Part shown: piece by piece, positions 57,019 through 64,000 of the stretch
Layout: every line of letters starts with the position of its first letter
How positions within the stretch are numbered: the first letter of the stretch is position 1
NCBI GenBank assembly: GCA_949529985.1
Contig: CATIRS010000029.1
Span: 62,001-126,000, forward strand
DNA from: Owenweeksia sp. TMED14
Lineage (GTDB): Bacteria > Bacteroidota > Bacteroidia > Flavobacteriales > Schleiferiaceae
Direction of reading: 5' to 3'
Length of the DNA stretch: 64,000 bases
Made by a program: the position numbers and the translations under genes
Notes under the pieces: model-generated
Told to the model about the DNA's origin: nothing
The model's database searches: none
Seen by the model: the letters and a program-made list of their open reading frames with translations, nothing else

Positions 57019-58392
57019 ATGAATGATTTTGCGAAAAAACCACATGAAAAGGAATTATTTGGGCATCCTATAGGATTATATGTGTTGTTTTTCGTTGAAA
57101 TGTGGGAGCGCTTTTCATATTACGGCATGCGCGCTATATTAACATTATACCTTGCTGCACCAATTATACTAGGAGATCCTCAATCTGGATTTGGATGGTC
57201 AAATGGGGAAACTCTTTCTTTTTATGGAACCTATACCATGTTTGTTTATTTGACGTCGATCCCTGGTGGTTGGATTGCTGATAAATTTATAGGACAAAAA
57301 AAAGCGGTCATGTTAGGTGGAGTATTGCTTTGTATTGGCCATAGCATATTAGCGGTAGATGCTCAATGGGCATTTTTTACTGGACTCATATTTATAGTAT
57401 TAGGTGTTGGTTTTTTAAAACCAAATATTTCAACAATGGTTGGAGGGTTATACAAGAAAGGAGATGACCGAAGAGATAAAGGTTTTTATGTGTTTTATAT
57501 TGGAATCAACTTAGGAGCTTTCTTAGGAGCGTTAATTGTTGGTGCTACAGCCGCTAACTATGGCTGGCATTATGGTTTTGGTCTTGCGGGAATAGGAATG
57601 GCATTAGGTCAAATAGTCTATACTTATGGATTAAAATTTATAGGCCCCGTTGGCGATTTCCTCGGTAAAGAAGATTCTCCAGATAAAGACTTATTAAATA
57701 AGCCTTTAAATAATATTGAGAAAGACAGAATGATCGTCATGTTTTTATCCTTTCTGATTATTATTGTTTTTTGGGGAGCTTTTGAACAAGCTGGAGGATT
57801 AATGAGTTTGTACACAGAGCAAAAAACAAGTAGAATTATATCATTTTCTTTACCGTTCATTGGAAATGAAATTCCTGCTGCTGTATTCCAATCAATCAAT
57901 GCATTTTTTATTATAATTTTAGGAACTGCTGTTGGTGGTTTTTGGCATAAGTGGAAAAAGAAAGGAAAAGAATCTTCTTCATTATTTAAGATGGCAATAG
58001 GTGTTATAATCATGGCTTTTGGATTTTTCTTTATGAGTAAAGCCTCTTCTGAAGTCGTCATGAACGGAAGCGAAGTTGCTGAAAAATCTGCAATGATTTG
58101 GCTGGTCTTAGCTTATCTCTTTCATACAATTGGAGAACTATGTGCCTCACCTGTTGCATTATCGTTCATAACAAAGCTTGCCCCTGTAAAATACGCTTCA
58201 TTTATGATGGGCTCATATTTTGCAGCTACAGGTTTAGGAAATAAAGTTGCTGGATGGGTAGGTGGATTGTCAGAAAACGCTGGAGATTTTGAAGTATTTA
58301 CAGGAATTGCTGTCACATGTACTGTTTTTGGATTTTTAATAATCATGATTTTGAAACCTTTAAAAAGGTTAATACATGGTGCAGAAGATTAG
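57019..58392 (+). CDS. POT/PTR family peptide:proton symporter
   Basis: The 457-residue transporter begins with the proton-coupling motif EMWERFSYYGMRAIL, has the PTR2 signature FYVFYIGINLGAFLG near residues 155-170 and about twelve helices, including FVIMFLSFLIIIVFWGAFEQ-like helix 7. It imports di- and tripeptides with protons across the inner membrane. Compared with many Bacteroidota members (500-700 residues) it is short and lacks an extra insertion. The gene follows DPP IV and precedes an amino-acid oxidase-like gene. Confidence 0.92.
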   Translation: MNDFAKKPHEKELFGHPIGLYVLFFVEMWERFSYYGMRAILTLYLAAPIILGDPQSGFGWSNGETLSFYGTYTMFVYLTSIPGGWIADKFIGQKKAVMLGGVLLCIGHSILAVDAQWAFFTGLIFIVLGVGFLKPNISTMVGGLYKKGDDRRDKGFYVFYIGINLGAFLGALIVGATAANYGWHYGFGLAGIGMALGQIVYTYGLKFIGPVGDFLGKEDSPDKDLLNKPLNNIEKDRMIVMFLSFLIIIVFWGAFEQAGGLMSLYTEQKTSRIISFSLPFIGNEIPAAVFQSINAFFIIILGTAVGGFWHKWKKKGKESSSLFKMAIGVIIMAFGFFFMSKASSEVVMNGSEVAEKSAMIWLVLAYLFHTIGELCASPVALSFITKLAPVKYASFMMGSYFAATGLGNKVAGWVGGLSENAGDFEVFTGIAVTCTVFGFLIIMILKPLKRLIHGAED

Positions 58393-58464
58393 GGAAGAGC
58401 TGATGATCTCATTGACACTATTTTCAATCGTTATAGAAAAGGTTATATTAATAAATCCCTTTAA

Positions 58465-59637
58465 TTGAAAATGTTTAAAAGTTCTTCAAACTCGTCTTAT
58501 TGGGAAACAAACAGAATCCTTTTTGAAGGTGATATACTAATTATTGGAGCGGGACTTGTTGGCCAATCTATAGCCATAGCATTGCAAAAAAAAAGATTAG
58601 AACTCAATAAGAGTCCACTAAAAATATGTATTGTAGATAAATTGCCTGCAGGGAAAACTGGAGCAAGTACAAGAAATGCTGGGTTTGCCTGTTTTGGTAG
58701 CCCAACAGAAGTGTTGGATGATCTTACCAAAGAAGAAGAAAGTGAAGTAGTTCTAAGAATGCGAAATCGTGTCGATGGACTTAGCCTATGGAAGAATTGG
58801 ATTTCTCAAGAAGTTATAGATTGGACAAATCACGATGGCTTTGAGGTCTTTGAAAACAAAGAAATAGATATTTATAACAATGTATTAAAAGAATTGCCTA
58901 GATTAAATAAGATTGGTAGACAAGCAACCGGTAATGCAGATATCTATAGCGTCGATCACAATCCTAAATATTCAAAATTACCTTTTTCTGTAAGGATTAA
59001 TGGAGAAGCAGGACTTCACCCCGGCAAGGCACATGCAGCCTTGACAGAACTAAATAGAAATAATGGAACATTTGTTTTTAATGGAATTAAAATCGAATCA
59101 CGTGACACGTGGTCATATTCAAGAGATCGCTGGACGATTCCTAGTAAACAAGGAATGTTCAAAACTCAAAAGGTAGTAGTCGCCACCAATGCTTGGACGC
59201 CATCAATATTACCGGGAATAGATATTCAACCAGGTAGAGGACAAGTCTTGTTAGTGACAACAAATAATAAATTGCCATACCGAGGAACATATCACGCAAG
59301 ACAGGGCTATATGTATTTCCGAAACATAGGAAATAAATTACTCCTTGGGGGAGGAAGAGATGTTTTTCTCAAAGAAGAAAATTCACTTGATATGACTATT
59401 ACAAGCCAAGTACAGGGTTATTTAGAAGACTATGTACGTGATGTTCTTCTTCCGAACCAAAAATTTAATGTGGAAAATAGATGGGCAGGAATAATGGCAT
59501 TTGGGAAATTCGAAAAGAAATCTCCTTTACTCAATTGGCATGAAACTAATATTCTCATTGCAGCAAGAATGGGGGGAATGGGAGTTGCTTTGGCGCCTAA
59601 AATCGGGTTAAATGCTGCTGAAATGATTCTAAAATAA
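58465..59637 (+). CDS. FAD-dependent oxidoreductase (DAO family)
   Basis: The 390-residue protein has the dinucleotide fold IIGAGLVGQSIAIAL near residues 26-40, KTGASTRNAGFACFGSP, GLHPGKAHAAL and the C-terminal GMGVALAPKIGLNAAEM. This is the DAO family of glycine, sarcosine and D-amino-acid oxidases. The substrate is unknown; a role in using D-amino acids or glycine from peptides would fit the DPP IV and POT genes upstream. A hairpin terminator follows. Confidence 0.88.
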   Translation: MKMFKSSSNSSYWETNRILFEGDILIIGAGLVGQSIAIALQKKRLELNKSPLKICIVDKLPAGKTGASTRNAGFACFGSPTEVLDDLTKEEESEVVLRMRNRVDGLSLWKNWISQEVIDWTNHDGFEVFENKEIDIYNNVLKELPRLNKIGRQATGNADIYSVDHNPKYSKLPFSVRINGEAGLHPGKAHAALTELNRNNGTFVFNGIKIESRDTWSYSRDRWTIPSKQGMFKTQKVVVATNAWTPSILPGIDIQPGRGQVLLVTTNNKLPYRGTYHARQGYMYFRNIGNKLLLGGGRDVFLKEENSLDMTITSQVQGYLEDYVRDVLLPNQKFNVENRWAGIMAFGKFEKKSPLLNWHETNILIAARMGGMGVALAPKIGLNAAEMILK

Positions 59638-59672
59638 AAAACCGAAAAAATAATTTTTACACCGTAAAAGAC

Positions 59673-59700
59673 AAGGGCGATAACCGTAGTTATCGCCCTT
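59673..59700 (+). terminator. Terminator after the DAO-family gene
   Basis: AAGGGCGATAAC pairs with GTTATCGCCCTT across CGTA (12 base pairs) and is followed by TTTG. It ends the plus-strand peptide-use run. Confidence 0.88.
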
Positions 59701-60431
59701 TTTGTTTACCGGTAAGCCGGTTTTGACAAAAATCCCGTAAGACCGTCCACCGTAAATGATTTCTCTGATTACTCAGATACTTTTGGCACCTATTACATCA
59801 CCCGTCATAAACGATTTTCTTGCTAAACAACTCTGTCCTCGTGGGTTCAAAGTTTGATCTTTATTTCAAGAACAAGTTCAACAAGACTCTCTTTTTTTTG
59901 ATTTGCACCAAAATGACCGGCAACCCGGTGGAAAATTATTCGTCGAGACCAACAATTATTCCTTAGAGAGTTCAAAACACCAACCTAAGATAGCGTTCTG
60001 ATTTTCAAGGATTTAATTAATATTCTCTTGCGAGAAAATTATTTAAAACCTCGATGCTAAATTTTACTTTTGTTCAACTTCTTTCGAGGCCTCACGTACG
60101 TCTACCCGAAGGTTTCTTTTCAGCAGTTCTCTAGTGTTGCCAGAAGCTTCTTCTTTCGAAAAGTAATTCATGCTTTCTATCTTTCGACTTCGACGACATA
60201 ATTTACTCACTGCGAGACACATTTCTCGGATTCTTTCAAATCTTTGTACCAGATTAAACCGTTGTTTTTCTCTGTTTGTGTTCTATGAAATTAGAAATTA
60301 TTTTAGGACTCCTACAAAGGTGTTAATAAGTTTATAGTAAATATTTTTTAATTAACTAAGTATTTGTTTAACAAACAGTTAGTTAATTAAAAAATATGAT
60401 GTTTAAACTTTAAACCTTAAGAGAAACTATG
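59701..60431. other. 731-base gene-poor stretch with many hairpins
   Basis: No gene is recognised. There are two ACCGG-N4-CCGGT hairpins (59708-59721 and 59916-59929), a TCTGA/TCAGA stem with a GNRA-type loop on the minus strand (59764-59777), a second GCAA-loop hairpin (60019-60040), and a 57-base palindrome (60341-60397). A 52-codon ATG frame lies on the minus strand at 60064-60222. On the minus strand, 60325-60311 reads CACCTTTG, one base off the -7 consensus. I saw no RNase P, tmRNA or SRP signature. Confidence 0.55.
60341..60397. repeat. Long A/T inverted repeat
   Basis: Perfect 19-base arms (60341-60359 and 60379-60397, TTAGTTAATTAAAAAATAT) flank a second inverted repeat TTTGTT-T-AACAAA at the centre. 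It could act as terminator for the DUF4177 gene, or as a protein-binding or cruciform site. Confidence 0.75.
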
Positions 60432-60650
60432 TCAAAGAATCGAACGAGAAAACGTGATCACAACAGATTCTCTATTCCAAAGCAAAAGCAATCTACGCTG
60501 TTCTATAACTTGAAAGCAAACCTCCCATCCTTGAGAACCATATTTATTCATCACAGCTTCCATTTTTTTTAAGGGTAATTTACTAGAACCTAAAAATATA
60601 GTCCCTAAAACACCTTCTTTTACCACTTCAACTTTAAACTCTTTTTTCAC
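60432..60650 (-). CDS. DUF4177-like small protein
   Basis: The 72-residue protein begins MKKEFKVEVVKEG and has LKKMEAVMNKYGSQGWEVCF, then VVITFSR near the end. This matches the DUF4177 layout (short strand, helix, QGWE motif, closing strand). Function unknown. It lies 66 bases after the protoporphyrinogen oxidase gene on the same strand, so it may be the last gene of the heme operon. Confidence 0.7.
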   Translation of the reverse strand: MKKEFKVEVVKEGVLGTIFLGSSKLPLKKMEAVMNKYGSQGWEVCFQVIEQRRLLLLWNRESVVITFSRSIL

Positions 60651-60716
60651 GACAATTTAACTTCTTAAAATATAATTATTTTCAAAAACTCCCCTCTTAA
60701 CAAAAAAGATCTTCCA

Positions 60717-61979
60717 CTAACAATTTAACGTCGAATCATAGCCACTTTTTAAAACATCTGCCACACCAACCTTTCCAAGATAATTACCTGCAAGGAATAT
60801 ACCTTCAGGAACAAATTTATCTAACTGACTTTTCCACATTTGAAAACCGACCTCAAATTGCGGAATTGCTTTTGGCCATCTTTTTTGAGCTAATAGAGAA
60901 ACTTTTTCAGTCCCTAGTATTTTTTTTAATTCAGACTCTACAGGGCGCATATTATTTGATTCAGAATGAAATACTGTCATATTTCGCTCTTGATTTTTAA
61001 CCCTCCCCGAGAAGATATCACTAGTAAATAAAATTCCTTTTATACCCATGTTTAACTTTGAAGGAACTAAGATGCCAAACCCTTCTGGGATTACAAGATC
61101 TTTTTCTTGGATAGTGAAAAAACTAACAATTAGGGATGAATAACTTAATTTCTGAAGATGCTTTTTTAAAGGATCAATGAGCACCACTTTTTCTAAAACA
61201 TATGCGGGTAATGCACAGACAATATTTTTACAACTGATGATATTTCCGTTAATAACGACATCAAAACCTGAAGCGACTTGAGTTATCCGCTCTACTCTTG
61301 AGTTAAGCAGGCAGTCCTCCTTGAATTTCAATTCAAACGCACGACTTAAAGTTGAAAAACCACCTTTAAGGTTAGTTATTTGTCGAGGAGGATTTGGTGC
61401 GCTAAGAAATGTTCGAAACAATGAACCAAAATTCTGCTCCCCCAACTTCATGCCTTCAAGAACTGTCAACGCACTCAATTTTTGAATATTCCCAGCATAT
61501 ACACCTCCAAGAACAGGATCAACAATTTTAGTTACTGCCTCTTCACCAATTCTTCTTTTTAAAAAATCATAGACAGACTCATCTTCAGCTCTGCCTTTTC
61601 TGCAAAATGGCTCGATAAACATTCTTAATTTACCCTTAGTTGATATCCAATTTGCAGTAATTATATCTTTAATACCTCCAACCTCTGCGATGCCTGTCTC
61701 TTGATAAAGAAATCTTTTTTTACTTTTTAAAGAGGCAGGAATTAATTGATCCTCAATCTCTAAGAATTTTAAAAAATCAAGATAGACATCATTTTCAACG
61801 CAACTATTTGGACCCTGATCAAAAATATGCCCATCTATTTTTAAACTTTGAAGCATACCCCCAGCAGAACTAGAAGCTTCGATTATCTTAAAATCAAGAC
61901 CCTCTTTTTTTGCTTTCCATGCAGCACCCATTCCTGCAATTCCAGCACCTAAAATAAGTAGAGGGATACGATCTTTCAT
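60717..61979 (-). CDS. hemY: Protoporphyrinogen oxidase, HemY type
   Basis: The 420-residue flavoprotein starts PLLILGAGIAGMGAAWKA (FAD fold), followed by IIEASSSAGGMLQSLKIDGH and FDQGPNSC. It has DPVLGGVYAGNIQKLS and the C-terminal FAD-contacting GIFLAGNYLGKVGVADVLKS. It oxidises protoporphyrinogen IX (or coproporphyrinogen III, in the coproporphyrin route) before iron insertion. Its ATG shares one base with the hemH stop. Which route applies cannot be told from this gene alone. Confidence 0.92.
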   Translation of the reverse strand: MKDRIPLLILGAGIAGMGAAWKAKKEGLDFKIIEASSSAGGMLQSLKIDGHIFDQGPNSCVENDVYLDFLKFLEIEDQLIPASLKSKKRFLYQETGIAEVGGIKDIITANWISTKGKLRMFIEPFCRKGRAEDESVYDFLKRRIGEEAVTKIVDPVLGGVYAGNIQKLSALTVLEGMKLGEQNFGSLFRTFLSAPNPPRQITNLKGGFSTLSRAFELKFKEDCLLNSRVERITQVASGFDVVINGNIISCKNIVCALPAYVLEKVVLIDPLKKHLQKLSYSSLIVSFFTIQEKDLVIPEGFGILVPSKLNMGIKGILFTSDIFSGRVKNQERNMTVFHSESNNMRPVESELKKILGTEKVSLLAQKRWPKAIPQFEVGFQMWKSQLDKFVPEGIFLAGNYLGKVGVADVLKSGYDSTLNC

Positions 61980-62995
61980 TACGCAACCCCTTTAGTTATC
62001 CACTCTGACAGAAGCTCAACCCAATCATCTCTATCATTCAAACATGGGATACTAACAAAAGATATTCCACCGCGACTTAAAAAGTCTTCTTTACCCTCAA
62101 TATTTATTTCCTCTAAGGTTTCAAGGCAATCAGATACAAATGCTGGACAAACTATTGCAAGCTTTTCTATTCCCTCACCAGGAATATCCACCAATCTTTC
62201 CGCAGTGTATGGCTCTATCCATGGATCTCTTCCTAGGCGACTCTGATAAGAGGTACTGTAAGTGCCTTCTTTCAAGCCCATTTTTTTTGCAATAAGAGAA
62301 GTGGTCTTTGAGGTTTGATGTTTATAACATGTATCATGGGCTGGAGATGGCACAGAACAACAATCCTCGACTTTATAACAGTGTGAACATGTTGTATCAC
62401 TTTTTCTTAGGTGCCTTACGGGAATTCCATGATAACTGAATAATAAATGATGATTCTCTGGCAAAGATTCAGAAATACTACGGCTTAAAATTTCTATGTA
62501 AGCATCATCGTCATACCAAGGCTTTTTAAATTTAAGACTCAAATCAGGATAATGCTGACTGACGAGCTCTTTAACTCTATCAACAACGGTTTCATATGAG
62601 CTCATGGCAAAATGGGGGTATAGGGGTACTACGTACAATTCTGTTAAATCCGGTTGATTTTGATGGATATCCCGTAAAGTATTTAGAATACTAGGCTCAG
62701 AATAACGCATTGCTAAATAGGTGTCAAATTCAACATGATGACGCACTTTTTCTAGAAGGCGTTGAGAAAGAACCATTAGGGGAGACCCCTCTTCCCACCA
62801 TATACTCTGATAAGCTTTTGCACTTTTCTTAGGTCTTACATTTAAAATAATTCCTTTGACTAAAAGCCAACGCGCAATTTTCGGAAAATCAATAACATGA
62901 TCATCCATTAAGAACTCCCCTAAGTATTCTTTAACATCTTTAATCTCTGTAGTCTTAGGAGACCCTAAATTTATTATTAGTGCTGCTTTACTCAT
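61979..62995 (-). CDS. hemH: Ferrochelatase
   Basis: The 338-residue protein starts ALIINLGSPKTTEIKDVKEY and has the iron-site His in LLFSYHGIPVRHLRKSD, a Cys-rich loop (CSHC, CC, TCY) as in other Bacteroidota ferrochelatases, SRLGRDPWIEPYT and CPAFVSDCLETLEEI. It inserts ferrous iron into the porphyrin at the inner membrane. Its start overlaps the AraC regulator gene by four bases (ATGA). Confidence 0.95.
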   Translation of the reverse strand: MSKAALIINLGSPKTTEIKDVKEYLGEFLMDDHVIDFPKIARWLLVKGIILNVRPKKSAKAYQSIWWEEGSPLMVLSQRLLEKVRHHVEFDTYLAMRYSEPSILNTLRDIHQNQPDLTELYVVPLYPHFAMSSYETVVDRVKELVSQHYPDLSLKFKKPWYDDDAYIEILSRSISESLPENHHLLFSYHGIPVRHLRKSDTTCSHCYKVEDCCSVPSPAHDTCYKHQTSKTTSLIAKKMGLKEGTYSTSYQSRLGRDPWIEPYTAERLVDIPGEGIEKLAIVCPAFVSDCLETLEEINIEGKEDFLSRGGISFVSIPCLNDRDDWVELLSEWITKGVA

Positions 62996-63885
62996 GATTG
63001 CTGAAGATATTTTTTAGGTGTTATTCCGTATTTTTTCTTAAAAGCTGTTATAAAATGAGAAGGACTTCCATAACCTAAGGCGTAGGCAACCTCATTAACT
63101 TGCATCCCACGCTGATCAAGCTTCACTTTTGCACTATTCATTTTATAATCCAAGAGATAGCCACCTAGCGTATTACCGTACATTTCTTTAAACCCACTTT
63201 TAAGCTTGTATTCACTAATACCAATCCCCAAAGCCAATTCCGCAATAGACGGAGGATCTGTCATCCTATCGGTTAGCTCTTGTTTCGCCTTTTTTATTTT
63301 TGATCGAATACCTTCATCTCTAAGAAAAGGACAAGCTTCGACATCTTCGCTTTTCTGATCAAAGTGCAAGGCGATAACCTCTAAATTTTTCGCCTGAGAA
63401 AATATTTTTAATGATTGAGAATTTAAACCTGAAGTAAATAAACTTTCTAAAGCCCATTTAACTTGAGAGCCTATTTCATTTTCATCGTACAAAACTTTTT
63501 GAGCATTTTCTCCATTTAAAAATGGCAATTCACTATCGGAATTCAAAAACAAACTATGTAATTTCTCAATTGTAATAAACATTACTACCCAACGAGACTT
63601 AATATAAGTTTTTAACGAAAAACTAAGATCTTTCTGAGGATTATACATGAAGTAATATTGACCAACTGAAAGCTCCTTAGAGTACTGTGGAGAAAATTGA
63701 AAATGTAAAGGACCATCTAACGCGAAATAAAACTGTATAACCCCTGATGGAACGTTAAAATGGACATCAGTATTCAAGACCTCTGAATGGTCACTTAAGC
63801 ATAATGACATCCCGTTGTCATCAAAACGATGTTCAAAACTACGTTTATCGGTATTTTCTGAAAGCATTAGGCCGTTTAAGATCAT
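62992..63885 (-). CDS. AraC-family transcriptional regulator of the heme operon
   Basis: The 297-residue protein has a cupin-like N-terminal sensor region (VPSGVIQFYFALDGPLHFQF) and a C-terminal AraC DNA-binding domain: SIAELALGIGISEYKLKSGF and VNEVAYALGYGSPSHFITAF ending KKYGITPKKYL. A Cys185-Pro186 pair (EACPFLRDEG) lies just before the DNA-binding part and is shared, as I recall, by relatives next to hem genes in flavobacteria. Cys-Pro is a known heme regulatory motif, so heme or porphyrin sensing is possible. It leads the hemH-hemY unit. 115 bases upstream remain in the window without a clear promoter. Confidence 0.88.
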   Translation of the reverse strand: MILNGLMLSENTDKRSFEHRFDDNGMSLCLSDHSEVLNTDVHFNVPSGVIQFYFALDGPLHFQFSPQYSKELSVGQYYFMYNPQKDLSFSLKTYIKSRWVVMFITIEKLHSLFLNSDSELPFLNGENAQKVLYDENEIGSQVKWALESLFTSGLNSQSLKIFSQAKNLEVIALHFDQKSEDVEACPFLRDEGIRSKIKKAKQELTDRMTDPPSIAELALGIGISEYKLKSGFKEMYGNTLGGYLLDYKMNSAKVKLDQRGMQVNEVAYALGYGSPSHFITAFKKKYGITPKKYLQQS

Positions 63886-64000
63886 TTTATCATCAAATTT
63901 GGTCTCACAAGACTCAGGTTGTTAAAACGTCTGCGATTAAAAAGTTACTTTTTTAAGAAAGAGATATTCTTTTAACGTTTAGCGATGTTTTTAGTTCTAA

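Noticed and set aside
57624-58061. 145-residue antisense frame opposite the POT transporter
   Set aside because: It mirrors a strongly supported membrane protein; its composition (Ile/Lys/Pro runs) is the usual antisense of hydrophobic codons.
59638-60431. Integron attC array or known large RNA (RNase P, tmRNA)
   Set aside because: No paired GTTRRRY/RYYYAAC core sites, and none of the conserved RNase P or tmRNA strings were found.
1-64000. CRISPR array, prophage, intact insertion sequence or restriction-modification system
   Set aside because: No regularly spaced repeats, no phage structural genes, no transposase and no methylase-nuclease pair seen.

Overview
The window is AT-rich bacterial DNA with the marks of a Bacteroidota genome, most likely a marine-type Flavobacteriales. 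The evidence is: promoters carrying the Bacteroidota -7 box TAnnTTTG; secreted proteins with type IX secretion (T9SS) type A and type B tails; SusC-like TonB receptors; the DUF4295 ribosomal-cluster gene; a DnaE with a fused proofreading exonuclease; DUF1599, BT_3928-like and YwqK-like genes; and a phthiotriol-type methyltransferase. Assignment below phylum is inference. The window looks chromosomal and dominated by housekeeping genes.

Layout. 1-4.1 kb: 3' part of a TonB receptor, a NamZ-type exo-muramidase and an ABC permease, the last two divergent with overlapping start codons. 4.1-7.75 kb: tRNA-Asp with a perfect terminator, then trxA and a complete GDP-D-glycero-alpha-D-manno-heptose pathway (fused HddC-GmhB, HddA, GmhA). 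7.75-8.83 kb: a decay zone with an orphan T9SS sorting tail and a frameshifted tyrosine recombinase. 8.83-21.7 kb, minus strand: subtilase, mnmA, MORN protein, dnaE, rimO, amn, ftsY, DUF4295, rpmG, rpmB, cinA. 21.8-27 kb: cdd, cutC, glycosylasparaginase, TonB receptor, yaaA. 27-33.2 kb: envelope and secreted proteins (gliding-type C-terminal protein, PA-domain protein, TPR lipoprotein, OmpA protein) separated by strong terminators. 33.6-38.6 kb: DEAD helicase, methyltransferase, large PLP enzyme, tRNA-Arg, small lipoprotein. 38.7-47.6 kb, minus strand: a probable six-gene run DUF1599, BT_3928-like, OppB-type permease, tpiA, prmA and a giant envelope protein whose N-terminus lacks a usual start codon. 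47.6-54.7 kb: folP, then surE, small membrane protein, lpxB, SpoIID/LytB protein, then a metallopeptidase, a SOUL protein and a GlcD-type oxidase. 54.7-59.6 kb: DPP IV, POT peptide transporter and FAD oxidoreductase, a possible peptide-use set. 59.7-60.4 kb: an unexplained gene-poor stretch rich in hairpins. 60.4-63.9 kb: DUF4177 protein, protoporphyrinogen oxidase, ferrochelatase and an AraC regulator, an overlapping late-heme operon.

Most genes are ordinary Bacteroidota core genes. The least explained parts are the structured stretch at 59.7-60.4 kb, the decayed integrase zone at 7.75-8.83 kb, the 1403+ residue envelope protein at 38.7-43.2 kb, and two head-to-head gene pairs whose start codons share one CATG. 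I saw no CRISPR array, intact insertion sequence, prophage or rRNA operon.
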